DNA from: Halictus rubicundus
Taxonomy: Eukaryota; Arthropoda; Insecta; Hymenoptera; Halictidae
Assembly (NCBI RefSeq): GCF_050948215.1
Contig: NC_135163.1
Location: forward strand, 2,976,001-3,040,000
Direction: 5' to 3'
DNA: 64,000 nt
The notes beneath the pieces are model-generated. The model did not search any database, had not been told where the DNA came from, and saw only the letters and a list, made by a program, of their open reading frames with translations. The position numbers were made by a program, and so were the translations under genes. Below, one piece after another: positions 1-12,028 of the stretch. Positions within the stretch are counted from its first letter, which is position 1. The number at the start of each line of letters is the position of its first letter.

Positions 1-767
1 TAATCTAGCATTTTGATTTTCCGTATGAAAAAATAGTTTGCAGTTCCGATGAAAATATCTTTATTGCACTTCTCTCACACGCAGTGCATAAAAAACAGTA
101 TAGAAACTGCCGCGAGGCTGGCACGACGATAAAAATCGGAACGGTTCGGTTCTCTATCGTCCACATACATTTCCGACCTCTGTGCAGTTTTACATCTACA
201 GAACTTGTCCCTCCCGCGACCTGGAAGACTATATCGTAACGCTACCATGGCGAGTTTAGTGCGAATCGCGCATATACTCCTTTAGAAAATAGTGTGTAAA
301 AAATTGTAGTGTCCTCTCTAAACGTTTACGTGTTTCGCAAGTGCATCCTTGTTCAAGGCTCGAACCGTATAAATAAAGATGATTGTCATGACGGTAATTC
401 GATTATTTACAGATGATTCTTCGAATGAACACAGTTTCAACGGCGGATAGGAATCTGTGACGGTGAAAAATGTGAAGTGCACGGTCAGCTCGACCGAAAA
501 ATTGTAAAAACCGTTAACAACCGTAAGGCCGAGCGCTTATGCGTCGCTGAGAAAACCACCCCAACACGTTTGATCCTGAGATAAAAGGCAAAGAGATTAC
601 AAGAAGGTAGAACCTACGAGATCTATAAAATATTGCGAGTCTCGATATACATTCTGTAAACCAGAGGCGGCCACGAAGCCACGCCCCTGCGGGCACGGAG
701 CCACGCCCCTACGGGCAAGGTTGCATGCATTTGTCACACACATTGTCACAGCTACGTGGCCAGCTAC

Positions 768-1245
768 GGCATACCCCCATTCCGCTAAGTCACTTGCCCG
801 CAGCTGAGCCCATAGTCGCCAGATCGAGACTTGTTCCCTCACTCTAATTTCCCCCTCTACCGCGCTATTCCCCCACGCTTCTGCCGCGTTTCGTCTCTGC
901 CGAGCATACTCCGTTCCTGGCAAAGAGAGGGTAACTTTTTCCCCTCGATTCGTGCTACCTCCCCTCATCTGGCGACTCTGGCTGCACTGCGGCCTAACCC
1001 CATCCCCCTAAATCACTTGCCCGCAGCTGAGCCCATAGTCGCCAGATCGAGACTTGTTCCCCCACTCTAATTTCCCCCTCTACCGCGCTATTCCCCCACG
1101 CTTCTGCCGCGTTTCGTCTCTGCCGAGCATACTCCGGTCCTGGCAGAGAGAGGGTAACTTTTTCCCCTCAATTTATGCTATCTCCCCTCATCTGGCGACT
1201 CTGGCTGCGCTGCAGCCCCCATCCCGCTAAGTCACTTGCCCGTAG
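768..1245. repeat. Tandem repeat with a 220-bp unit, about 2.1 copies
   Basis: The segment starting CACTTGCCCGCAGCTGAG at 791 recurs at 1014, and a diverged third start is at 1232. Spacings are 223 and 218 bases. The two full units are nearly identical over stretches such as TCTGGCGACTCTGGCTGC. The unit is C-rich and pyrimidine-biased, and no coding frame is shared between copies. Just upstream, at 675-715, CCACGCCCC boxes repeat twice. Confidence 0.85.
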
Positions 1246-1605
1246 GTGTGCCCAAGGGCATCGGTCTGCGCCCTTGCCCTCTAATAGGCCTGTCGAGCAA
1301 CTCTGCTGTAAACGTTATCAAAATTTCATAGAGATTCCTCTTGTTCAAACGGATCTAATTTCTATAGAGGACAACAAGACACAGCTCGAACCGTGCGAAT
1401 TGCATCCGCTGTTATTAAGTAAAGCTTGAAAATCAGTGAAGCGACGAGAAGGACGAGCCTCTCCTCGCTCACTGTACCTTAACAGTAACAATCCTAACGT
1501 AAGATCGCCGTAGCGTATATTGTGATTTACTAACAATGTCCAACGTTCGAGCGTACATCGAAACCTTGAGATTCGGGGGGCATGCCGATGAGATCATTCT
1601 GCAAT

Positions 1606-1611
1606 TTTATT
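1606..1611 (-). terminator. Possible poly(A) signal for the distal NKAIN isoform
   Basis: AATAAA on the minus strand lies about 570 bases past the distal NKAIN stop codon. Only the hexamer is seen. Confidence 0.3.
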
Positions 1612-2182
1612 CACTGGTTCAACCTTTATGTCATGGTTGGCCTTTATACCTGGATAAGATGGTCAAAAATGGACCAAATTAAACATGTGAACAATTCTAA
1701 CCCCGTACCGGGAGGCTAGTTATGGGGTAAATGGAAAAAATTAGTTTTTAGCATATTCTCGCTATTTAGTCATATGCGAAAATTCTGAAAAAGAAATCAA
1801 ACAGATGTTAAATACTCAGATACATATACGGCAAGTAATACCGGTTTTTAAGTTGAAAATCCTGGTTATAAAAATCCAGCAACTGCAGCAGCCTACAGGT
1901 TGTAATTATGTTTTCGTACTGTTCATGGCTGTGAAGAAGACACCTGAAGGAATGCTGGTTCTGATTGGCAGTTGGTCAAAATGACGATGTCAACGAATCA
2001 AATGACGAGCAAGCAGAGTTTTCAAAAACACGAAAGGAAGTCGCATCATCTATGGGACGACCTAACAAATCACGGCACAAAGGTTGAACCAACGGCAACA
2101 TATGACCGATTCCCGAATTTCTGAACAGATTTCATCCCCCGTCGTCGTAACAGCCCGGCAACGCAGACCCCCGAACGTGACC

Positions 2183-2943
2183 CTAAATTACCGTGTCCTG
2201 ATAAGCGGGCGGCCCGCTGAGAACGAATTGTCTCTGGCTCTGTCTGACGATGTCGTTCCTGTTGGGCACCTGGGGCGTCGCTCTGACCCCGTGGTAGTTG
2301 CTGTAGCTGGATCTGGCGCTGGCCGGCCGATTATTATAGAGATCGTCCAGGTCCTCGCCGTTCAGACTTTGCGTGCTGGTCTGCTGGAATGTTGGGTTGC
2401 TCTGACCCTGCCACTGCATGGGGTTCACCTCGTTCGGCTGCCAGTTGTCGGTGAGATTCCTTGTGGAGCTGCTCGCGTCCCAGTTCGGGTAGGTCTGGTT
2501 CGCATAGTTGCTCGTGTTCGAGTAGTTGTTGGACGAGTCCTGATTCCAGACGACGGGCGAGGACACGGCCATGTTCACGGCTTCCGGCTGCCAGTTCGAG
2601 TTCCGATCCCTGTCCCAGGTCATCGAGATTCTGTCGTAGTTGAGCGTGCCCTGGGACAACGAGTTCACGTTCTGGTTGGTCAGGTTGCTGGGCGCGGTGT
2701 TCGCGTACAGGCTCTCCTGATGGTCCATGATCCGGTTCACAGGGTTCTTCCTGCGCGATTGTCTCACCGAACTCCTCCGGCTAGATCGTCGCGTCCCGTC
2801 CCGTGAGATCACCGACCTTCGCTTCACTCTTCGTGGTGTCATCGGCTTCGGCGAGACGCTGTCGTCGTGCACCGGCGGCTCCGGCTGCGAGTACTCGATG
2901 CTGTACAACGGCCTCGGCTGCTTTTTCTTCCGCTTAGTTTGTA
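2183..2943 (-). CDS. Nkain: NKAIN distal alternative terminal exon
   Basis: The acceptor cgcttgtttccatgacag is followed by a phase-matched frame of 252 codons to TAG. The apparent ATG inside the acceptor (atgacag) is not needed as a start. The tail begins QTKRKKKQPRPLYSIEYSQ and ends PPAYQDTVI, combining PPxY (WW-domain ligand) and DTVI (PDZ ligand). Tryptophans recur in N/S-W-Q contexts. A possible AATAAA signal is at 1606-1611 (minus). An independent gene is possible but less likely, because the frame and phase fit exon 5 exactly. Confidence 0.72.
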
Positions 2944-5900
2944 CTGTCATGGAAACAAGCGAACAGTCTGGTCACATGGGGAAATCAACGACTCGGCGAT
3001 GGATCGATTCGGTGTGCATACTCGGATATAACCGGAAACGCAACTGTTCCCGTTCCCGGTGATACAAAGGTTAATTTTTTGAAGGTGGACCGTTAGTTGT
3101 GACACCCTATACAATATGGCCGACGTGGTAGTCAAAGAGTTAAGGAATCGTTAATTCTCGGGTGAAAAATTTAGTTTATTTCTAAAAGAAAATCGAATAA
3201 TTTGCAACGTTTTTCCCTATTTACGAAAAATTCTAAAAATAAATGAACATTTCAGTTATTCAGATGCATGCCTAGGCAATTATTTATGCTCTCCCCGTGT
3301 GACACTAAGAGTCTAGATCTCACGATATCGAGACAGGACGTGTTAAAACGAAAATTCAATTTCCTTTGTGAATGGTTTCGGTAAACGAGTATCGTAGATG
3401 GTATCGAATAGATCTCTTAGAGTGAAAGAGCTTCGCACGTTACAGATGCACGACCTTTCGCAGTCTAATAATTACTAATTACCCAGACCCGTTAGTTCGT
3501 AAACACAACGCGCAACATCGAACGGCGATGCAGAACGTGTTCAGAGATGTGAAGTGAACGATATAACCAGAAAAAAAGGTAGTGCGACACGATTGAACGA
3601 AAATAAAATAAAATAAAACGAAAAACAAAACAAAATAGTTCCCCGAATACCGCAAAGAGGAGATTGTTAGAGTGGGAAAGAAAGAGACAGAGAGTGGGGG
3701 TTAATAAATAAAAAAAGCAAGCGAGTAGTAGCATTGCACGTTTATTGTCGCCAATGAACCGCACCAAGATAAATCAAATGATACAGTAAATAAATATAAA
3801 ACTAAGAGCTACGCCTTTAAACGAGATACACACGACTACTGTGTACAAGCTTCAAACGGGTAAGAGAATTGCACTACGTTCGACCACCTGAACCGGAAAT
3901 GACGCGTTCCGAAAGAGAGAAAAAAATAATAATAAAACGGCCAGGTGTGTTTCGTTCGGCTAGATGCGCTACGATAACGATGGAACCTCGATAGTTGCCA
4001 ACGCGTATCGGCATAATGGTCGCTTAGTGACGAATGAACGAAATAACGAATCGATAATGGAAGGGGTATTGGTACCGCGATAAAGAGAAGTGGAAGGTCC
4101 GATTGATCACGGAGCTCGTCGCATGATCCAACTCGCATGCGTTTCCGTCACCGATTTCGTGCAACCGTCGAGGTTCTACCGCAGTTTCAACTATGCTCCT
4201 TTCATAAATAAGTTAAAAATGCGTACATATCGACTAAAAAGACGTATACACGTATATACAATATCCGTGTGTCACCACACTGACAAAAAAAAAAAGAGAA
4301 TAGCAATCCCGTTATGCCCCATAGGGAACACTGCAAGAAAGTCAACGATTTGTGCTCGTGTGTCCTACGTTGAAGTACTTGCAACGTGTAAATACCGAAG
4401 TACGTGATCCATAAGTAACGATGCTTCGACAGAGTCTGCTTAAAATACGGAAACAAACCCGATCGATGAACAGGCTATTTTATGAACACCGAACGAGGCC
4501 AACAATGGTATCAATCGAGTGTGACGAAGACGGACGTTGCGTAACTCGATCAGATTCGAAATCTATGCTCTCGATTTTTCCGACGCTACGACTTCCTGCG
4601 TCGACCGAGTCGGTTCGGTCTCCCGTTCAGTCGTCGTCTTCGGTCTATTATTGGATCGCGTTAAATAATTCATTCATCATTAGTTGAGCGCGATCTAAAT
4701 GGCATTCGCAGCTTAATTGCCGCACCAGCAGATCGCTCGGAACGGAGGCATGTGCGTGGACTTTACTTGTGCGACTGCTCGAGGACCATTCGGCAAGTGT
4801 AATATTTTCATTCTGTAAACCGTCCTGTCTCGCATTGTTCGCCACACTCGACCGATAATTATCGTCGGCTCTTCAACCACGATTCCGTAGAACATCCCGC
4901 GCGACACTAAGTCTGTGCAGTCTATTAGAGAGAAATAAAAAAAAAAAAAGAAACGAACGCCACCTCGTTTCAGAGAAAACCGAGGAGTGATTATTAATGT
5001 ACAATTTTTAGTCACCTTTGATTTACCATTACGTACTCGATAATCTAGGGGTAAGGGTCCCAATCACTGTGCCTATATTGATTATACCTTTTTTTTTTTA
5101 AGCATAATGGAATATTAAGAAAGAGATATTACATTTTTTCATTAAAATCACTCGATAATGTTGTATATCTCTTTTTTAAATATTCATCGTGCTTCAAAAA
5201 TAAGTATAGTTAATACAGGCACAGTAATTCGGTCCCTTACCCTGTATGGAATGTCGTGAATTACCTTTTTGAGAAAGTATATACGTATAATGACGGTGAA
5301 CGTAAAACTAAGAAAGTCATCTTTGCAACTTATAATATCCAATTGCACGCGTACTTTACTTTGTATACAGGATGGGGCGAAAATCGGGCAGAATTTGTAT
5401 CTGAAGGTAAAAATAAATCGGAAAAAGAGGAATAACATTTTTAACGAAAATGTTATACCAAATCTTTTTTTTTATGTGGAATCATCCCCTACCCGGTTGT
5501 ACTACGATCTCCGCCTCGCCCTGTATGCATGTGTAGTATATGTATATTAAATCTATATTTATATCTAGCTGATATACCTTAATCGTTGCTTGATAAAGAA
5601 CCTAAAATAAACATTCTATGTACTGAACTTAAAGAATCGTACAATGACAAAACTAGCATGCACTACTCATTGTCAGACACATTCGTCAATCAAATAAAAA
5701 TCTCCGTAGCACTGAACAGAACGAAACCGGTTCATCGTCAAGAATACAACAAGCTCGTCAAATGCAGCCTACGAACTCATCGTGTGTCACTTTCTCAAGC
5801 CAGTCACAAAACAATATCTTCAAACGAAGCTTCCGAACGAACCCTACTTACGGCAGTCGCGATCATTTGTAACGACAATTTTACCTCAGGCCGTTACCTC

Positions 5901-8900
5901 TACAATGCAACGCATCGTCGTCTAGTGTATAAAAAAAAAAATAATAATAATAATAAGAGAAAAACGAAGTTTGTCACTAAGTACAAGTTTGAAACTTACA
6001 ATTGATAAGAAAGTCTAGAACATGATCATGATTCATATTTCTATACGTATCACAGTGCGCGTGTCCGTATAAGTTCATGTTGCTTTACGGAACATGATTA
6101 TACGTTTGCTTCGCGATTCAAAGCCACCCACGAAATTCTAATTGTATATAAATCTCTGAGAAAACGTATCGAGGAGTTAGATGCATTTAGGCAGGGCACA
6201 GAACTAACGATTGAAGTATGTTTATGCGTGTTTACACCCTCGAAGCATTTTTCTGCAAAATTTTATTGAAAAATTCGGAAAAAACGACGATTCTCATTGT
6301 GCACGGAAAACACTATTATATTTAATAAGAATACCTTATATTTTCTAAGAAACTGAATTATCTTCAAGCCCATAATCTTATTTTCTAATCTATAAAGTAC
6401 CATAATGTTTTAATAATTGTCCACATTACATTTCTAATTTGTCAGTACAATTTATTATGCATTTTTGATATCACAAACGCTATTTTGAAAAATCTGTCCC
6501 GCGCAAACTACTAATAGATTTCTGAAACTGCTTCGATAAAACTTTGAAGCAAGGATAACAATCACCTAATAAAATATAATTTTGATTCGACAAAGGAAAC
6601 AATTCGTAAACGTAACCTTACGCGTACCGTTTCTAAGTGCATGTAACCTCTCAACATGAGCACGAAAATGAAGCTAGTGAACACAGGATCCGATTAGACA
6701 ATCAGTCAAAATACTTAAAACAAAAGAGAGAGAGTGAGGGGACAGAGAGAGTGAGAGAGAGAGGGAAAGAAAGAGAGAGAAGAAAAAACGTGGCGAACAC
6801 GTGTTAGCGTGATGTTACGGAGAATTATGGAGAATCACGTTTACGCTGAAACGTGGATCATAGATAGGGAAGGCACCCTAAATTAGCTACTCTAATCGTT
6901 CTATCTATTTGGCAAGTATAGGAATTACGTGTTGCGCTCTGACAATTTGAACAGCGTCGAAGTGCTTCACAGAACATCAGTCGTACGCAATTGAAAAACC
7001 GCGAAATAACCCACGCGGGTACCTAGCAAAAATCAATAGAACCGAGGGTCTGCGACCGTTTCAAAAATTACTGGCGTACAAGGACAACGGTCTGCTGTCT
7101 CTGTTGTGCGGTCTACTCGAGACTTCCTGTTCGTTTGCGTTCGGTGGGTTCTCGATCGCTAATCTAGGATCCGAGTAGTACGATCTTAGGGGTTGCTCGC
7201 GAATATGATCGGTGAAGACTCTAGGCTTACCGGAGCCTTTAGGCTGTTTCGCTGAGACAGGACGAGCCTTTGCTCGTGGGGACGCGACCGGACTGTATCT
7301 CGTCGAATGCGGATAATACATCTTGTTCTTTTGATATCTCGATCTAGCCGCGCTGTCCAGGGAGTCGTACTCGTCGTACGGTGACACCGGTCTTTGCAAA
7401 TGATCTAGCGGATTCGAATAATCGTTCGGGTAGTCGACGTACTTAAGATCGCGATTCGACACGTTGCTCCTGGTGGTTCGGATCGTGTCGTTACGGAAGC
7501 TATTTTTACTTCGCACCGAACTGCTCAAGAATTTCTCGTTTTGATTTGGGAAGCTGGTCTCGTGACCAACCGATTGATGAGAGCTAACTGTGCCTTCCGG
7601 ATAATTTTGAGTGGAATTTTTGTGAGGGTGGGCAGGTGATGGAAGAGCCGAGTAGCTAACGTACATAGGATGTAACGGTGTGTGGCCTGCCAACCCGAAG
7701 TCATCACCTCCCTCAAAGTCAACTGAAAATATGACGCAGAATCCATTGCATTAGATCAAATTTGTCGTTTATCGTTATTCGGTCAGACGATACTTCTCAT
7801 GAGATTTCTAATTTACCAAGACATCTAATGATCTCGCTCGGACCGTTCGAGTGTTGTAAAAAACGAAACAAAAAAATATATATGAAACAATATTCATTAA
7901 ACGATCCATGCTAGTAGAGTAATTTCATAAAACTAACTGAACAGACACAATGTTTACGCTATTGCAAAGATGCAGAACGTTATCTCTCGCAATGCAGTGA
8001 CATTCTTGTCGACAATTTCGAGAAATCATCATTATTAAACTGCGGATTTTTATGCAGAATAAAAATTGTTTGCATCGATTATAATAAACAGTAGTGGAAC
8101 AGAAATTTCTTTCTTGCTTTACTAATTTTGTGATAAATTGGGATCTCCTACTTTAAAGTGCACCCACTTATTTTTACCCTAAATGCATCAAATCCGCAGT
8201 CTAATCATTATACTCGTGCTGAGAAGGGAAAATACAAAAAAAAAATATGTATATATATGCGTGCAAACAATGAATCAGGCAAAGCACTTACCAAAATGGA
8301 GGATCAAATCCACCAATGAAATCAACTGTAACCGACAACCCTCTTTTCAAGCAATAATAAATCCCAATATGTTATTTAGAAATAAAAATATTCGTCGTGA
8401 AGTGTTCCACTGCATAAAAGTGATACTATATTTCATAAGCCCCATGACTTGTTTATCTATGCAGCTCTTGTTCACCGTTACCATTGCTAATTATACCTGA
8501 ACTTACCACCAGACAATACCCCGAAAGAAAACTTTGAATGATTTTACGCAACAAAACTACATTTTATAGTTATCTGATGGTAGGATTGATCGAAATGAAC
8601 GTTTTCAAATTTGATACTTACAGCTGTCATCTTCGTCCAGGAGGAAAACTTTACTTAGGCAAATACCGCCTATGATTGCAAATAACTGAAAGATACGAAA
8701 CATTTGGTTAAGTAAAAATGTTTGAGAATTTCATAAGAGATTATGTACAACAATTATACGTACTCCTAAGATACATTGTGTTGACGCATGTAAAATTTCA
8801 ACTACTTCGTAATCTAGTACACAGTCTGTTACGTTGGAAGGCCTTGCAGGTCTAAATAGTTCAGGTTCCGTGACATCATAAACTGCCTTACAGCCTGGTC

Positions 8901-10183
8901 CATTTACATGCCACCATGAAAAACTACCTGTTCCAAGATTTAAAATATCGCTATTCTGAAAAGTATTGTAAAATTATTATTAGGAACTATATCCTTTACA
9001 GTTCTAGTCTTAAAAGTACAGAATACTACAACTCACTTTGTCCAGTACACCCACGTCAAGGTAAAAGCATATTATAAATATATTCCATCCCAGCCATACT
9101 GTATTCCATATGCAATACTAAAAAATTCAAGGATTATTTTAATAATAGTATGCATACACTGAAATGGTATTGTTGCACAGAGATAAGATCGTTTATTTAC
9201 CGATATGATATATTTAGGTCTCTCTTGGAAGGTCCCAAAAAATCCCAAGATCACAAATATAATATTGAAGAAATTAACCAGTATCGGGGCCCACATAAAG
9301 CCTAGAAAGTCGAAAACCTGGCGCTCCACAGTAGTAATCTGTAAAAGGAAAGGAGAAGGACATGTAATTTTAGCAATGTGTAATACTAGAGATGAAGTTA
9401 ATGTAAACAGGTCAACATCACAAGAAGCAATTCCTTCAATTTCTGCAAACTCTTTGTTAAATGCTTTCATAATCTGTTCCAGTTGTCCTATGCTCTAAAT
9501 ACTGAATTAATTACTCAAGAGTCATGGCAGGTTCATGGATCAACTCCAGAAACTGGAATTCATTACTTTTGACAAAAAAACTATGCTAAATATGCAACCG
9601 TTACATAAGAGTTTAAATAGTTATTTTTGATCATCTGTTAAAACAGAGTGGTCCAGTTGGTGAAAAGTGGTCAACTTTCTGTTTGAGCTGAGGAAAGTAA
9701 TAGAAAGTAGGAAAAGCGGCGTTTATAAATGGTTCGTCTAGTTTCTATGGAAATCTCGCCGAAGCAGAGATAAACCAATAACCTACGAATCGATAAAACG
9801 ATACGATAATCGAGTAACAATGTAGCGTGTCAACAAGCCGTAACACTTTATCGATAAAACTGTTCGAAACTGATTCATCGTTTTCCACGTAACGATGGGT
9901 AACGCAGTTCCGTAACATATACATGTACGTGTATACGTTCCCGAAAAAATGAAAGTGCGAATCGGATCGTGAAAATCGATTCGAGCGAACGAGCCGCGAT
10001 TCGATTCGGTTCGTAAACGAAAGTGCACGCTCGCGGAATGTATCGCGATCACGAATGATAACGATGATACAGAGATATACACAAAGAGGTTGAAAAGAAG
10101 TATCGTTTGTGCTGGTTCGGGAAACTCACGAGTTGTAAGACACATATTGTCAGCAGGAAGTGCCTTCGATTACAAATTCCCAT
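2183..10183 (-). CDS. Nkain: NKAIN, isoform with the distal terminal exon
   Basis: The same five upstream exons (10183-10130, 9338-9201, 9117-9037, 8955-8764, 8685-8622) can splice to a second terminal exon at 2943-2183. Exon five ends in phase 1, and the distal acceptor leaves two bases that complete a Leu codon, so the frame is kept and a 429-aa protein results. Its 252-residue tail is basic at first (KRKKKQPRP), then rich in Ser, Asn, Gln and Trp, and ends GPPAYQDTVI. That end holds a PPxY motif and a class I PDZ ligand (T-V-I). Use of this exon needs a 5.7-kb intron that skips the proximal exon. The frame match and acceptor are seen; the splicing event is inferred. Confidence 0.75.
2944..7060. 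other. AT-rich DNA between the two alternative NKAIN ends
   Basis: No gene is seen on either strand. The region serves as proximal 3' UTR and as intron for the distal isoform. It contains homopurine GA-rich tracts around 6725-6782, A-runs, and a short segment at about 5368-5523 bounded by TACAGG-type ends that may be an old MITE. Confidence 0.6.
7061..7722 (-). CDS. Nkain: NKAIN proximal terminal exon
   Basis: The acceptor ttttcag precedes bases that complete Phe and continue DFEGG, matching the DSFDFIGG motif that follows the last helix in NKAIN proteins. The 219-residue tail is rich in Ser, Arg, Pro and Tyr and ends RPLSLYASNF before TGA. The final SNF loosely fits a class I PDZ ligand. 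A possible AATAAA signal lies at 6451-6456 on the minus strand. Confidence 0.88.
7061..10183 (-). CDS. Nkain: Na+/K+-ATPase beta-subunit-interacting protein (NKAIN), isoform with the proximal terminal exon
   Basis: This is a small four-pass membrane protein of the NKAIN family, which binds the beta subunit of the sodium pump in neurons. Coding exons on the minus strand are 10183-10130, 9338-9201, 9117-9037, 8955-8764, 8685-8622 and 7722-7061, predicting 396 aa. The start MGICNRRHFLLTICVLQL is followed by a gtgagt donor. Family hallmarks follow: TTVERQVFDFLGFMWAPIL, RPKYIIS, WLGWNIFIICFYLDVGVLDK and LNLGTGSFSWWHVNGPGCK, then an N-glycosylation site NVT near residue 130 and a fourth membrane segment ending in LLDEDDSFDF. 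All junctions are GT-AG and in phase. Vertebrate NKAINs are about 200 aa, so the roughly 220-residue Ser/Pro/Arg-rich cytoplasmic tail is an extension. Family identity is read from memory of conserved motifs; exon borders are seen directly. Confidence 0.93.
8622..8685 (-). CDS. Nkain: NKAIN coding exon 5, the branch point for alternative ends
   Basis: This 64-base exon encodes the end of the fourth membrane helix and the acidic LLDEDDS motif. It stops after one base of a codon (phase 1) at a gtaagt donor. Both candidate terminal exons accept this phase. Confidence 0.92.
8764..8955 (-). CDS. Nkain: NKAIN coding exon 4
   Basis: This exon has sixty-four codons encoding the extracellular loop. 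It includes the family motif LNLGTGSFSWWHVNGPGCK, a glycosylation site in SNVTDC, and the start of the fourth membrane helix (ILHASTQCILG). It ends at a gtacgt donor. Confidence 0.95.
9037..9117 (-). CDS. Nkain: NKAIN coding exon 3
   Basis: This exon has twenty-seven codons between tttttag and gtgagt. It encodes the third membrane helix (YCIWNTVWLGWNIFIICFY) and ends LDVGVLDK. The flanking introns are 83 and 81 bp, typical of insects. Confidence 0.95.
9201..9338 (-). CDS. Nkain: NKAIN coding exon 2
   Basis: This exon has forty-six codons between a pyrimidine-rich acceptor (ttttacag) and a gtaaat donor. It encodes the most conserved NKAIN segment (TTVERQVFDFLGFMWAP) and the second membrane helix, ending RPKYIIS. 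Confidence 0.95.
10130..10183 (-). CDS. Nkain: NKAIN coding exon 1
   Basis: This exon has eighteen codons with ATG at 10183-10181. It ends in LQL followed by a gtgagt donor at 10129-10124. The Met-Gly start and the RRHFLLTICVLQL motif form the first membrane segment of NKAIN proteins. It has no long ORF of its own and is recognised only by family match and the donor. Confidence 0.9.
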
Positions 10184-12028
10184 GTCATTTGGCCAGGTTG
10201 ATATTTAGCGAGCGAGGCCTCTTTGGTCAATCGGACTCTCGAGCGTTTCGTTGCGCGTACGCTGCATCACACTGGCACGTTCCAATGCGCCGCCATGTTC
10301 CTTCAACACTTGTTCCCCGTACCTTTCTCGTGGGTGACTGGTGCAAGTGACATGCACACGCTTCGGCCTGGTGGTGATGCCGAGTGCAGTGCTACGTGCT
10401 ATACTATTTTGTACCCGAGACCGAGGCTAGTTTTATGACGAGAGAGAACAGGACACATACCCCGTTCGAGCTAATCCCTACCCATGGCAGATAAGAAGGG
10501 GAAAATGTTTCGCACTCTGCCGATAACAACACAATCGTACAAATATACGGATTCTCTTAACCCCTCACAATCAGAGTGCATTTAAACACATAGAACACCA
10601 TCCAAAGGTTACAGTACAATTAGAAATATAACGCCATGAATCAGTACTGCTGTCAAGTTGCTATCTTTTAACTCCGATTTTTAAACTTACCAGAAAGTGG
10701 TCACTCAACCCATTTAGATTTATCGTTTCGCATATGGTGCGCCTCGTTTAAAAAAAATTCACTGAAGTATCCTCTCAAATTTCGTGTTATCGATTAAGCA
10801 ACGTGTCGAGTAGAAAGTATAAATAACATTAACAAATCTTGTATGAATTTTTTCAGATGGTTTTAGATCTTCGTCAATTTCATTATAAAACGTACAATTT
10901 TCACGAAATTAATTTCTATAAAATCAGTAATCTTGTAATAGAGCAATTCGTTTTTTGTTTAATTATTACATAAAATTTAAATGTCTCTGTATATAATGAA
11001 GATATGCAGTTTCAAAGTTTAGCAACAAGAAAAAAAGAGAATCAGAACATTAATTTATGGCGTCGCAATTTCCAAAATGCAAACGTCAAAGTGTGAAATT
11101 TTCCTGATGTGAATGATCCCGCGCGGTTTAACAAGAAAATAGACGGAATAAAAAATTTACCCATTTTGGGTCGTATTTGGACGCTACCAAAAGATGCGGC
11201 AATCTATGAAACAGAGATCATACTTTGATCTTGAAGGAAGCCTAAGCTGGACATTTCTAAAGTCCAGATATTAACATTTTTGAGAACACTATTTTTACCT
11301 TGTGTGGTGTGTTTCTACTTCTGCAGCCACATCTTCGAAGACGGTAAAGAAACCAGCGCATTCTCTCCTTTTTCACACAATCATCCTTCTTTCTACAGTG
11401 TTAATATTGCAATACATTAAATAATTCCTATATTTAAAAATTTATTTAATCATATTGCTACGTTCAAAATAAAGACTTGCGGGGCTTGGGGCAAGCCCAA
11501 CGTTTACAAAAGTAAAAAATTCGATGTCTCGGCTGTTACAATTAAATTATTATTAAGTTACTTTTTATCAATTGTGATAATAACTAACAATAAGTGCCTC
11601 TGAAAACACGCGTGTACACTAGAGAATTCGTATCATCGGTTTCGAATTGCGTCGATGCTCGAACAATTGTGCATATCACAATAACGCTCTAGTCAGAATA
11701 CTTATGTATATTTTATCGATAGAGAAGCGTGCGCCTCGTGCACCGTTGCTCAAGAATGCGAAAAGGTGTAATCACTTTAAAGAGGAAGAATATTTCGACC
11801 GCGGTGACTTTTGTGACGTGGGGCACCCGATAGGAATTCGAGGAACAAAACCCGCGCACTTCCGGTCCACGGATTGGAGTTCGTGCACCGAGTTAATCTC
11901 GCGCGATTCCAGAACCGTCCGGGCTAGAAAAGATAATAACCAACGTTCTGCCCTTTTCAAAAAAGGTCTTTTAAACCTCGCCGATAATCGGCCGGTTCCT
12001 TATTAACATCTTCGAAATTTCGTTGTAG
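10184..12028. other. NKAIN upstream region and spacer
   Basis: The first few hundred bases upstream of the NKAIN ATG should hold its 5' UTR and promoter, but no clear core motif could be assigned. From 10440 to 12028 the sequence is AT-rich with short random ORFs only. The upstream exons of the OTU gene must lie here or be missing, and none was recognised. Confidence 0.45.

Noticed and set aside
2084..2806. 240-codon plus-strand ORF with Val/Arg-rich text
   Set aside because: It is the antisense of the NKAIN distal terminal exon. The composition (poly Val/Arg) is a shadow of the minus-strand codons.
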